Assembly: GCA_024655885.1 (NCBI GenBank)
Contig: JANLFN010000015.1
Coordinates: forward strand, 1 to 57,891
DNA: 57,891 bases
Direction: 5' to 3'
From: Eubacteriales bacterium
Lineage (GTDB): Bacteria; Bacillota; Clostridia; Acetivibrionales; JANLFN01
Within the stretch, counting starts at the first letter, position 1. Every line of letters starts with the position of its first letter. Positions 44,491 through 52,229 of this stretch are shown here, one piece after another. Made by a program: the position numbers and the translations under genes. The notes beneath the pieces are model-generated. The model saw only the letters and a program-made list of their open reading frames with translations, searched no databases and had not been told where the DNA came from.

Positions 44491-45165
44491 ATGAAACTTA
44501 CCAACAGGGAGGATTTTTTGAGCAGCAGCAGGGAAGCCCTCGGGGAAATATTTGACATACTGGGGCGTCTGGCCCCCGTAAGGATAAAAGATTTGCCGGC
44601 GGACAGCACCGCCTTTGTGATTATAGATATGGTCAACGGCTTTGCCAGGGAAGGGGCGCTTAAGAGCCCGGAGGTAGAAGCCCTTATTCCCCGGATTGCC
44701 GGAATGTGCAAGGCCTGTGACCAATTGGGGATTGCCAAACTGGCCTTTGCGGACTGCCACACTGAAGCTTCTCCGGAATTTGAGGCCTATCCAGCCCACT
44801 GCCTGTCGGGTACAACCGAAGGGGAAGTGGTGGATGAGATCAAGGGGATCGGCGGGTACAGGCTCTTCCCCAAGAACTCCACCAACGGCTTTTTGGAGAG
44901 TGCGTTCCGGCAGTGGCTGGAGAACAACCCGCAAATAGGCACCTATGTTGTGGTGGGGGACTGCACCGACATTTGCGTAGAACAGTTTTCCACCACCTTA
45001 AAGGCCTGGTTCAATATGCAGAACAAAAGGGTCCGGGTTATCGTCCCGCTAAGTGCCGTGGACACATACCATTTAGGAGTCCACAACAGCGGACTGATGA
45101 ATGTGGTGGCGCTTTACGGCATGATGCTGAACGGCATTGAGGTTGTGAAGGATATAGAGCTGTAG
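44491..45165 (+). CDS. Isochorismatase-family cysteine hydrolase, nicotinamidase-like
   Basis: This 224-residue alpha/beta hydrolase of the isochorismatase superfamily has the catalytic triad as Asp in FVIIDMVNGFA, Lys in PKNSTNGF and Cys in VGDCTDICVEQF. ADCHT near residue 88 and the YPAHCLSGTTEGEV segment resemble the metal-binding region of nicotinamidases (PncA), which make nicotinic acid in NAD salvage. PncA is therefore the best guess, but other amidases share the fold. GGGGAGGAG precedes the ATG. It follows the SLH protein gene by 22 bases and may be co-transcribed. Confidence 0.8.
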   Translation: MKLTNREDFLSSSREALGEIFDILGRLAPVRIKDLPADSTAFVIIDMVNGFAREGALKSPEVEALIPRIAGMCKACDQLGIAKLAFADCHTEASPEFEAYPAHCLSGTTEGEVVDEIKGIGGYRLFPKNSTNGFLESAFRQWLENNPQIGTYVVVGDCTDICVEQFSTTLKAWFNMQNKRVRVIVPLSAVDTYHLGVHNSGLMNVVALYGMMLNGIEVVKDIEL

Positions 45166-45290
45166 CCGGGGACCCCATGCCGGGCCCTTTGAGGGCAGAC
45201 CGTGCCGGAAGCTTTTCCGCCGGGACATATTCCATGCCCATGGATTCTGCCACAGCTTTGCATGTGATGCAGCCTCCAACAAATAATTTT

Positions 45291-45319
45291 TTGACTTTAC
45301 TTTGGGTTTGTAGTATACT
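45291..45319 (+). promoter_or_regulatory. Promoter of the carD-yacL-ispD unit
   Basis: TTGACT (45291-45296) and TATACT (45314-45319) with a 17-base spacer; the transcript would have a leader of about 290 bases. Confidence 0.75.
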
Positions 45320-45350
45320 ATTTACATAAGTTTAATACAAGCCATTTATG

Positions 45351-45412
45351 AACTTCCAGGGGGTACAGGGGAAGTTTTATTTACCGGAGGATTGATTATG
45401 GCTGGTGTTTAA
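45351..45412 (+). promoter_or_regulatory. Leader hairpin and MAGV mini-ORF upstream of carD
   Basis: AACTTCC (45351-45357) pairs with GGAAGTT (45370-45376) and is followed by TTTATTT, a weak terminator. Just after it, GGAGG sits seven bases before ATG GCT GGT GTT TAA (45398-45412), a four-codon mini-ORF. The combination could be a leader-peptide control, but the rest of the 200-base leader shows no clear fold. Confidence 0.35.
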
Positions 45413-45615
45413 TATTTTAAAATAATTGGTCAATTACCTGCAATACATCTCTGAACAAATCCGGCGTATTCTCTGCACTAAAAATCTTATACAAATGTTG
45501 AATTTTTGGATTTACTTAAGAAGGTTTTTTCGCAAAGGAATTTGCGCATAATAGGATTTAGTAGATTTGGGTGGGCAGATAACTTGGCTTTGCTGCCTTA
45601 TGAGGGAGGATTTCA

Positions 45616-46095
45616 ATGTTTAACGTTGGTGATAAAATTGTATACCCAATGCATGGGGCAGGTATTATAGAATCCATCGAGGAAAAAGAGATCCTGGGTC
45701 TAAAACAGCCTTACTATATAGTAAAAATGCCTTTAGGGGACATGAAATTGATGATTCCGACGCAGAATGTGGAAGGGACAGGCATAAGGGAGGTTATTGG
45801 AATCCAGGATGTGGAAAAGGTGTTTAAGATCCTGGGAGATCAGAATGTAAATGTGACAAGCAATTGGAACAAGCGTTACAGGGAGAATATGATCAAGATA
45901 AAGAGCGGGAATATTTTTGAAGTAGCCGATGTAGTCAGGTCATTGATGAAAAGGGAAAAGGAAAAGGGCCTGTCCACGGGGGAAAGGAAAATATTAAACA
46001 GTGCAAAACAGATCCTTATCAGTGAACTGGTTTTAGCTAAAAATGGCAATCCTTTAGAGATTGAAAGCTGGATAGAATACTATCTGGGGGCCTAG
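45616..46095 (+). CDS. carD: CarD/CdnL-family RNA polymerase-binding regulator
   Basis: This 159-residue CarD/CdnL protein binds the RNA polymerase beta subunit and stabilises open promoter complexes. The N-terminal RID domain (about 1-60) begins FNVGDKIVYPMHGAGIIE, shared with transcription-repair factor Mfd. It is followed by a helical DNA-binding C-terminal domain (about 75-159) with SGNIFEVADVVRSLMKREKEKG. GAGGGAGG lies upstream. The order carD-yacL-ispD is common in Clostridia. A long leader precedes it. Confidence 0.92.
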   Translation: MFNVGDKIVYPMHGAGIIESIEEKEILGLKQPYYIVKMPLGDMKLMIPTQNVEGTGIREVIGIQDVEKVFKILGDQNVNVTSNWNKRYRENMIKIKSGNIFEVADVVRSLMKREKEKGLSTGERKILNSAKQILISELVLAKNGNPLEIESWIEYYLGA

Positions 46096-46142
46096 ATTCA
46101 ATATAGATTTCGGAATTCTATCAAATGGGAGAGTCGGGTACC

Positions 46143-47219
46143 GTGTTAAATAAAATTATAAAGATTTCTTTTTCAATCGTGGGAGCGGTGACAGGTTTTA
46201 CGCTTACCCGTTCCTTTCTGTTCATGCTGAATATGGATATCCGCTGGGAACTTAAAGTTGTGCTTTACTGTTTTGGCGCAATGCTTATTGCGGCGATTTT
46301 TTATTCTACGGCAAATTTTTTTGTTGAGTATATGATGAAGGCCATTGATAAACTGGAGCGTTTGATGCAGAAAATGTCCCTTTATGAATTGGTGGTAAGT
46401 GCCGTCGGACTGATAGTTGGCCTGATCATTGCCAACCTTGTCACCATTCCGGTAAACAGAATTGATGTGATCGGCGCGCCTATTGCCATTATTGCCAATA
46501 TATTGTTCGGATGTGCAGGCGTCAGCATCGCGGTCAGCAAAAAAAACGAGCATTTTCTGGACGCAATTATAAACAGGAGTGTGGCCGCCAAAAATAAAAA
46601 AGCCTTGGTGGAGCCCAAAATACTGGATACAAATATCATTATCGACGGAAGAATTGTGGATATCTGCAGGAGCGGCTTTCTTGAAGGAGAACTGATTGTT
46701 CCGAACTTTGTACTGGAAGAATTGAGACACATTGCGGATTCCTCGGATTCATTGAAAAGAAACAGGGGCAGGCGTGGATTGGACGTGCTGAGCATACTGC
46801 AAAAGGACCTGGGAGTTCCTGTGCGGATTGAAAATATTGAAGTAAAGGAAGGCATGGAAGTTGACGACAAACTGCTGGCCGTGGCCAAAAAGCTTCACGG
46901 GAAAGTGATCACCATCGACTATAATTTGAGCAAGGTCGCCGATTTCCAGGGAGTGCCGGTTTTAAACATCAATGAGCTTGCCAACGCAATGAAGCCCATA
47001 GCCCTGCCGGGGGAAGAAATGACGGTTCAGATCATCAAAGACGGAAAGGAAAACGGGCAGGGGATAGGATACCTGGAGGACGGCACAATGATCGTGGTTG
47101 ATGGGGGCAGGAGGCATATCGGGGAGCATGTCAACGTAACGGTAACCAGTGTGCTGCAAACCGCTGCAGGCAGAATGATTTTTGCAAAACCCAAATATGC
47201 TGTGGAAAGGGCAATCTGA
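46143..47219 (+). CDS. yacL: YacL-like PIN/TRAM-domain membrane protein
   Basis: This membrane-bound putative nuclease has about 358 residues. Four N-terminal hydrophobic segments lie within the first 130 residues. A PIN domain (about 155-270) has acidic residues in LDTNIIIDGRIVDI, EELRHIADSSD and VDDKLLAVA. A C-terminal TRAM domain (about 285-345) has GYLEDGTMIVVDGGRRHIG and is expected to bind RNA. GTG 46143 has GGGAGAG upstream with a usable spacing. The in-frame ATG at 46125 overlaps that site and is less likely. It is conserved next to carD and ispD in Firmicutes, with unknown target RNA. Confidence 0.88.
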   Translation: MLNKIIKISFSIVGAVTGFTLTRSFLFMLNMDIRWELKVVLYCFGAMLIAAIFYSTANFFVEYMMKAIDKLERLMQKMSLYELVVSAVGLIVGLIIANLVTIPVNRIDVIGAPIAIIANILFGCAGVSIAVSKKNEHFLDAIINRSVAAKNKKALVEPKILDTNIIIDGRIVDICRSGFLEGELIVPNFVLEELRHIADSSDSLKRNRGRRGLDVLSILQKDLGVPVRIENIEVKEGMEVDDKLLAVAKKLHGKVITIDYNLSKVADFQGVPVLNINELANAMKPIALPGEEMTVQIIKDGKENGQGIGYLEDGTMIVVDGGRRHIGEHVNVTVTSVLQTAAGRMIFAKPKYAVERAI

Positions 47220-47224
47220 ATTCA

Positions 47225-47935
47225 ATGAAAAGGGCTTCGGATTTGTTTGTCAGTGCGGTTATCGTTGCAGCGGGGCGCGGGACACGGATGAATATGGATA
47301 TTAACAAGCAGTATATAGAGATTTGCGATAAGCCGGTGCTGGCAAGAACCCTGGACATATTTCAAAATTACAGGGAGATTGATGAAATAGTGCTTGTCGT
47401 AAACGAACAGGACCTGGTCTACTGCAAGCAGAGCATAGTGGATCCCTACAGCTTCGATAAGGTAAAAACCCTGGTGGTGGGCGGACAGGAGCGCCAGCAA
47501 TCGGTGCTGAACGGGCTCAAAGAGGTGGATGCGGAATGCGATATCGTATTGATTCACGATGGCGCCAGACCTTTTGTGGATGAGCGGATTCTGGCGGACA
47601 ACATTTCTGCTGCCCGGGAGCTTGGAGCCGTGTGTACGGCGGTACCTGTGAAGGATACCATCAAGACCTCCGGTTTGGACGGCTTTATTGGAGAGACTCT
47701 TGACAGGAGCCTCTTGTGGGCTGTACAGACTCCTCAAACCTTTAAGTACGATTTGATCATGAATGCTCACCTGAAAGCTCTACAGGACGGCTTTAAAGGC
47801 ACTGACGACGCGGTGCTGGTGGAGAGGATGGGCGGAAGGATAAAATTGGTAATGGGAAGCTACAATAATATAAAAATTACAACACAGGAAGACCTGGTCA
47901 TCGCTGAGGCCATTACCGAAAACTACTTCGAATGA
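47225..47935 (+). CDS. ispD: 2-C-methyl-D-erythritol 4-phosphate cytidylyltransferase
   Basis: This 236-residue enzyme attaches CMP to methylerythritol phosphate in the non-mevalonate isoprenoid pathway. The nucleotide-binding start VIVAAGRGTRMNMDINKQY carries the Arg and Lys. GGQERQQSVLNGL, LIHDGARPF with the metal Asp, VPVKDTIK and VQTPQTF are all present. The length is normal. It begins five bases after the yacL stop and is clearly part of the carD operon. The ispF gene usually found next to it on the same strand is here on the opposite strand. Confidence 0.95.
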   Translation: MKRASDLFVSAVIVAAGRGTRMNMDINKQYIEICDKPVLARTLDIFQNYREIDEIVLVVNEQDLVYCKQSIVDPYSFDKVKTLVVGGQERQQSVLNGLKEVDAECDIVLIHDGARPFVDERILADNISAARELGAVCTAVPVKDTIKTSGLDGFIGETLDRSLLWAVQTPQTFKYDLIMNAHLKALQDGFKGTDDAVLVERMGGRIKLVMGSYNNIKITTQEDLVIAEAITENYFE

Positions 47936-47941
47936 TCCCTG

Positions 47942-48412
47942 TCAGATTACCGTTATGCAGCTGAATACCTGGATCCCTTCTCCACGGCCGAATTGAGTCA
48001 AGCCTTCCCCGGTTGTTGCGGTAATGCCTATGCTGTTTTCCGGCAGGTCGAGAAGCTGTGAGATGCTCTTCCTCATTTCGGGTATTCTGGGGGAAATCTT
48101 GGGGGTGAGGCATTCGATGGATATGGACAGGTGCACTATTTTACTGTCATTCAAGTATTTCAGTGCTTCCGCAAGATATACCCTGCTGTCGGTGATCCCA
48201 TGGTTTAAACACAGGTTATCGCTGACCTCTCCCAGGATGTTGACGCAGGTTACTCCGGAAATCGCATTGGTGATGGAGTGCAGCACAACATCGGCATCAC
48301 TGTTGCCGTCCAGCGGTGGATGGCCTTCAAAAACCACTCCTCCCAATACCAGCTTTTTTACTTTGTTGCTAAAATCAAACCTATGGCTGTCCTGCCCTAT
48401 GCCTACTTTCAT
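47942..48412 (-). CDS. ispF: IspF-like 2-C-methyl-D-erythritol 2,4-cyclodiphosphate synthase, divergent
   Basis: This 156-residue protein has the IspF fold. The zinc ligands Asp8 and His10 (GIGQDSHRF) and His45 (SDADVVLHSI) are kept, and the C-terminal TTGEGLTQFGRGEGI is typical. Several otherwise near-invariant positions differ: the His before SDAD is Asn (DGNSDADV), the following Asp is Asn (SITNAISG), the GDIG motif reads GEVS and the FPDTD stretch is missing. It may therefore be slow, altered or non-catalytic. It converges on ispD with six bases between the stops, instead of following it. A second, canonical ispF could exist elsewhere. Confidence 0.8.
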   Translation of the reverse strand: MKVGIGQDSHRFDFSNKVKKLVLGGVVFEGHPPLDGNSDADVVLHSITNAISGVTCVNILGEVSDNLCLNHGITDSRVYLAEALKYLNDSKIVHLSISIECLTPKISPRIPEMRKSISQLLDLPENSIGITATTGEGLTQFGRGEGIQVFSCITVI

Positions 48413-48489
48413 TTAAGCACAATTCCCATAAAACAATGATATATTAATAAAAATATTATACATCAACCTTCACAGGGGGAGCAAGTGTA

Positions 48490-48518
48490 TTGACACAGGC
48501 TTTTGGGTATATTATATT
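48490..48518 (+). promoter_or_regulatory. Promoter of proS
   Basis: TTGACA (48490-48495) and TATATT (48513-48518), 17 bases apart, upstream of the T-box leader. Confidence 0.78.
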
Positions 48519-48524
48519 ATAACG

Positions 48525-48756
48525 TATGAGGATATTTTAATAGGAATCAATGACAGGGCTGCGAAAGGCCGTGCTTTCAGAGAATGAAACCGTCTTGCTG
48601 CGAGGTTTCTAAGCCAAACCTTTCTTCCCACCCTTGAGATGCAGCTGAGGAGGCTGCCGGGTAAACTCTGTTAAAGGTTTGAAAGATGGGCTTATGCCAA
48701 TTTGGGTGGTACCGCGGAAGTGATCTCCGTCCCTTTAGAGGGGAGGGAGTTTTTTA
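48525..48756 (+). promoter_or_regulatory. T-box riboswitch controlling proS, probably proline-specific
   Basis: The T-box TGGGTGGTACCGCGG lies at 48703-48717. Upstream, Stem I shows AGAGAATGAAACC with GGTTTC (distal stem), GAAAGG/CCTTTC, and a specifier bulge TTCCCA on the 3' side before CCC. A CCC or CCA proline codon fits. It precedes prolyl-tRNA synthetase, so uncharged tRNA-Pro would switch the gene on. The exact codon is an inference. Confidence 0.88.
48724..48756 (+). terminator. T-box terminator upstream of proS
   Basis: CTCCGTCCC paired with GGGGAGGGAG, followed by TTTTTT. Confidence 0.8.
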
Positions 48757-48775
48757 ATTTAAGGAGAGTGAAGCT

Positions 48776-50212
48776 ATGTCGAATGAAAAAAAGCTGGTGG
48801 AAGCAATTACATCCATGGATGTAGATTTCGCACAATGGTATACCGATATAATCAAAAAGGCGGACCTGGCCGACTACTCCAGTGTCAGGGGCTGCATGAT
48901 CATACGCCCTTACGGCTATGCCATATGGGAATTCATGCAGAAGGACCTGGACGCCCGGTTTAAGGAAACGGGGCACGAAAATGTGTACATGCCCATGTTT
49001 ATACCCGAAAGCCTTCTTCAAAAGGAGAAGGACCATGTGGAAGGGTTTGCGCCGGAGGTGGCGTGGGTTACCCACGGGGGGAAAGAAGAACTGGCTGAAA
49101 GGCTATGCGTAAGGCCCACTTCGGAGACTCTTTTCTGTGACCATTACGCCAATATCATTCACTCCTACAGGGATTTGCCCAAGCTTTACAACCAGTGGTG
49201 CTCGGTTGTGAGGTGGGAGAAAACCACCAGGCCCTTTTTAAGGACTCTGGAATTTTTGTGGCAGGAAGGCCATACAGCCCATGCGACGGCGGAAGAGGCA
49301 CAGGAAGAGACCATACGGATGCTGAACGTGTACGCGGACTTTTGCGAGCAAACCCTGGCCATACCGGTGGTAAAGGGGAAAAAGACAGATAAGGAAAAGT
49401 TCGCGGGTGCAAAGGCAACCTATACCATTGAAAGCCTTATGCATGACGGAAAGGCCTTGCAGTCGGGCACATCCCATAATTTCGGGGATGGATTTGCCCG
49501 GACCTTCGGGATACAGTATACGGACAGCGCCAATAAGCTCCAATATGTGCATCAAACTTCGTGGGGAGTCACCACAAGACTTATCGGGGCAATTATCATG
49601 GTTCATGGCGATGATAACGGCCTGGTGCTTCCGCCCAAAATTGCGCCTGTGCAGCTGGTAGTCATACCTGTGCAGCAGCATAAAGAGGGAGTCCTCCCAA
49701 AAGCGGAGGAGATTAAGGCGCGGCTGCAAAAAAACGTCCGGGTGAAAATTGACGACAGCGACAGGATGCCCGGATGGAAATTCAGCGAGCACGAAATGAG
49801 GGGTGTGCCTCTCCGGCTTGAAATCGGGCCAAAGGATATTGAAAAGAATCAATGCGTATTGGTAAGAAGGGATACGAGAGAAAAATTCTTCGTCTCTCTG
49901 GATGAGATGGAAGCAAAGGTGGAGCAGCTGTTAATGGACATTCAGAGGGATCTGCTGGAAAAGGCGAGGGCTTTAAGGGACAAAAAGACTTACACGGCCC
50001 TTTCCTTAGATGAGTTTTCAAGGATTATCGAGGAAACCCCCGGCTTTATTAAGGCCATGTGGTGTGGGGAGCAGGCCTGTGAAGACGCCCTAAAGGAGAA
50101 AACAGGAGCCACAGCCAGATGTATCCCCTTTGAACAGGAAAACCTGGCCGATACCTGTGTCTGCTGCGGCAGGCCTGCAAAACATCTGGTTTACTGGGGA
50201 AAGGCATACTGA
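48776..50212 (+). CDS. proS: Prolyl-tRNA synthetase (short, archaeal/eukaryal-type)
   Basis: This 478-residue class II synthetase charges tRNA-Pro. The fold motifs include [52 protein letters not shown] and [11 protein letters not shown]. The anticodon-binding domain contains [20 protein letters not shown], and the C-terminal zinc-type end has [18 protein letters not shown]. It lacks the large editing insertion of the bacterial long form, so it is the type 3 enzyme common in Clostridia. Editing in trans by a YbaK-like protein would be logical. The mobile element in this window encodes one, but that link is only a thought. AAGGAGAG precedes the ATG. Confidence 0.96.
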   Translation: MSNEKKLVEAITSMDVDFAQWYTDIIKKADLADYSSVRGCMIIRPYGYAIWEFMQKDLDARFKETGHENVYMPMFIPESLLQKEKDHVEGFAPEVAWVTHGGKEELAERLCVRPTSETLFCDHYANIIHSYRDLPKLYNQWCSVVRWEKTTRPFLRTLEFLWQEGHTAHATAEEAQEETIRMLNVYADFCEQTLAIPVVKGKKTDKEKFAGAKATYTIESLMHDGKALQSGTSHNFGDGFARTFGIQYTDSANKLQYVHQTSWGVTTRLIGAIIMVHGDDNGLVLPPKIAPVQLVVIPVQQHKEGVLPKAEEIKARLQKNVRVKIDDSDRMPGWKFSEHEMRGVPLRLEIGPKDIEKNQCVLVRRDTREKFFVSLDEMEAKVEQLLMDIQRDLLEKARALRDKKTYTALSLDEFSRIIEETPGFIKAMWCGEQACEDALKEKTGATARCIPFEQENLADTCVCCGRPAKHLVYWGKAY

Positions 50213-50360
50213 TTTTGAGGCTTTCATTTACTCTCCATAAATTCGGAAAGTTTTTAAAATTTAGAAACTTTTATGTAAATAATTCAACTAAATTTGTTAA
50301 TACTATTAATAAAATAAAATGCTCTAAATTTTATAAAACGGAGAATTTTGGAGGGATTTT

Positions 50361-51191
50361 ATGAAAAAAAGGATAATTTTTTTAGTGGTACTTACTCTTG
50401 CATTTACTACCATATTTGGATTTACAGGCATCAATCCTTTGAGTGAAGCGCTGGCGCAGACTTCCTTTCAGAGGGTGAATTTTGTAAATGCGACGGTAAC
50501 GGCGAATTTGCTGAATGTGAGGCAGGGACCGGGTACCAAATACCGTGTGGTATGCGTACTTAAGAAAGGACAGACTGTAAAGGTATTCGGCAAGCTGGGG
50601 GACTGGTATGCCATATATGAAACGAAGGGAGGATGTGTGGGAGCGGTCAGCAGTAAATATATCAAGGTGGCAGGCACTGTAACCCCTGCGCCGAAGACAA
50701 CGCCCACACCGGCGCCTTCAAAGACGCCCACAACGCCGGCAACACCCACACCATCAAAGACGCCCACAACGCCGACCACGCCCACGCCTTCAAAGACGCC
50801 GACGGGGATATCCCAGGAAGAACAGACGCTTTTGGACCTTGTGAACAAGGCAAGAGCGGATGCCGGCGTAGGAGCTCTGCAGTTCGATATGGATTTAGTG
50901 AAGGTAGCGCGGCTGAAAGCAAAGGACATGGTGGATAACAACTATTTCTCCCATCAATCGCCAACCTATGGTTCTCCCTTTGACATGATGAAGCAGTTCG
51001 GCATAAGCTTCAAGACGGCCGGGGAGAACATAGCGGGAAATCAGACGGTGCAAAAGGCCTTTGACGCGTGGATGAGCTCGGAAGGCCACAGGAAAAACAT
51101 TTTAAACGGCAGTTTTAACTATACCGGAATAGGCATAGTCAGCAGCCCTACCTACGGTAAAATACTTGTGCAGCAGTTTATCGGCAGGTAG
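50361..51191 (+). CDS. Secreted SH3b-CAP protein (YkwD-like)
   Basis: This 276-residue exported protein has a signal peptide (about 1-33, ending SEALAQ). A bacterial SH3 domain (about 43-105) follows with NVRQGPGTKYRVVCVLKKGQ. A low-complexity Thr/Pro/Lys linker (about 110-150) comes from tandem copies of TPTPSKTPTTP. The C-terminal CAP/SCP domain (about 155-276) has LVNKARADAGVG, NNYFSHQSPTYGSPFDM and the GENIAGNQTVQKAFDAWMSS-type core ending in SEGHRKNILNG. CAP proteins of this kind appear in spores and cell walls; their activity is unclear. GGAGGG precedes the ATG. It converges with rluA. Confidence 0.92.
   Translation: MKKRIIFLVVLTLAFTTIFGFTGINPLSEALAQTSFQRVNFVNATVTANLLNVRQGPGTKYRVVCVLKKGQTVKVFGKLGDWYAIYETKGGCVGAVSSKYIKVAGTVTPAPKTTPTPAPSKTPTTPATPTPSKTPTTPTTPTPSKTPTGISQEEQTLLDLVNKARADAGVGALQFDMDLVKVARLKAKDMVDNNYFSHQSPTYGSPFDMMKQFGISFKTAGENIAGNQTVQKAFDAWMSSEGHRKNILNGSFNYTGIGIVSSPTYGKILVQQFIGR
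50690..50805 (+). repeat. Short tandem repeats encoding the Thr/Pro linker
   Basis: Near-identical units around AAGACGCCCACAACGCC recur about three times within the SH3b-CAP gene and can change length by slippage. They are coding and in frame, not a CRISPR array. Confidence 0.75.
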
Positions 51192-51206
51192 AGCTCAGGC
51201 AGATAA

Positions 51207-51245
51207 AAAAGAGAGGAGAGACGGTCCGTCTTACTCCTCTCTTTT
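51207..51245. terminator. Bidirectional terminator between the CAP and RluA genes
   Basis: AAAAGAGAGGAG (51207-51218) is perfectly complementary to CTCCTCTCTTTT (51234-51245). A-run and T-run flanks allow termination for both convergent genes. The rluA stop codon lies inside the stem. Confidence 0.85.
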
Positions 51246-52184
51246 GTTCAACCAGACTTTAAATTCGGGAGTCACTTCAAACTTCTTCCCTCTGAGGTAG
51301 TCCAGCCTCCCTGCGTTTTTGAAGCCAAATACCAGCTTGTATGCCCACAGAGCCTGGTATTTCGCCCCTAATGACCGGTTATAGGCATTACTGCCGTACT
51401 TGCCGTCGCCTACAATGGGATGCCCTATATGGGCCAGATGGGCCCGGATCTGGTGTGTCCTGCCGGTAACCAGCTCCACTTCCAGACGGCTTATGCCGTT
51501 TTTATAGGCAAGCAGCCTGTACCGTGTTATTATGGGTATAGAACCCTTTCCCGGATAGTCGTAGATAAAGGCCCTGCTTTTATTCTCATCCTTGCACAGG
51601 TATGCTTTCAGCTCCGCATGCTCCTTCTCCATTTTTCCTTTTACCAGGCACTGGTAGTACTTTTTAATTTCCCTGCTTTTTATCTTGTCCAAAAGTATTT
51701 TAAGGCTTTCGGCGTTTTTTGCAAGAATGACCAGGCCTCCTGTGTTCCTATCGATCCTGTGGCACAAAGAGGGGGGAAAGCAAGACGGATCCCGGGGGTC
51801 ATACTCGCCTTTTTCACCCAGGTAGTCTTTGACCCTGTCTATCAGCGTACCAGTGGATTGTTCCCTGTCAGGGTGCACAGGGATACCCTGCTCCTTATTC
51901 ACAATCAGAATATTTGCATCTTCATAGACAACCGAAAATCCCCTGCCCGGCTGAGCCCCATTTTTTTGCGGAAGGCCGTCAAGGATCTCATCAGTGATAA
52001 AAATCTCCAGCCTGTCGCCGGGACTCACAAGGTAATCCTCTTTTACTCTTACGCCGTTCACCTTGATATCCCTTTTTCTAAAGGCCTTATACATTGCGCT
52101 GGCAGGCATCCCGGGAAAGGCATCCCTTATGACCCTGCCCACACGCTTGTTTGCCTGGCTTTCCTTTACAATTAACGTTCTCAT
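51231..52184 (-). CDS. RluA-family pseudouridine synthase
   Basis: This 317-residue enzyme isomerises uridine to pseudouridine in ribosomal or transfer RNA. An N-terminal S4 RNA-binding domain (about 10-75) contains RVGRVIRDAFPGMPASAMYK and DIKVNGVRVK. The catalytic domain has the HRIDRNTGGLVILAKN motif with the nucleophilic Asp. RLEVELVTGRTHQIRAHLAH and GDGKYGSNAYN follow. The ATG at 52184 lies seven bases after GGGGG. An upstream ATG (52196) overlaps that site. RluC/RluD-type specificity cannot be decided. It is downstream of the large nucleotidyltransferase gene on the same strand, 45 bases away. Confidence 0.93.
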   Translation of the reverse strand: MRTLIVKESQANKRVGRVIRDAFPGMPASAMYKAFRKRDIKVNGVRVKEDYLVSPGDRLEIFITDEILDGLPQKNGAQPGRGFSVVYEDANILIVNKEQGIPVHPDREQSTGTLIDRVKDYLGEKGEYDPRDPSCFPPSLCHRIDRNTGGLVILAKNAESLKILLDKIKSREIKKYYQCLVKGKMEKEHAELKAYLCKDENKSRAFIYDYPGKGSIPIITRYRLLAYKNGISRLEVELVTGRTHQIRAHLAHIGHPIVGDGKYGSNAYNRSLGAKYQALWAYKLVFGFKNAGRLDYLRGKKFEVTPEFKVWLNKREE

Positions 52185-52229
52185 CGCTTCCCCCATGTCA
52201 AATAGATTCGGCAGCGGGGTGAAACCCCA

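Noticed and set aside
50690-50805. Regular repeats that could suggest a CRISPR array
   Set aside because: Units are short, contiguous, without spacers, and encode an in-frame Thr/Pro linker.
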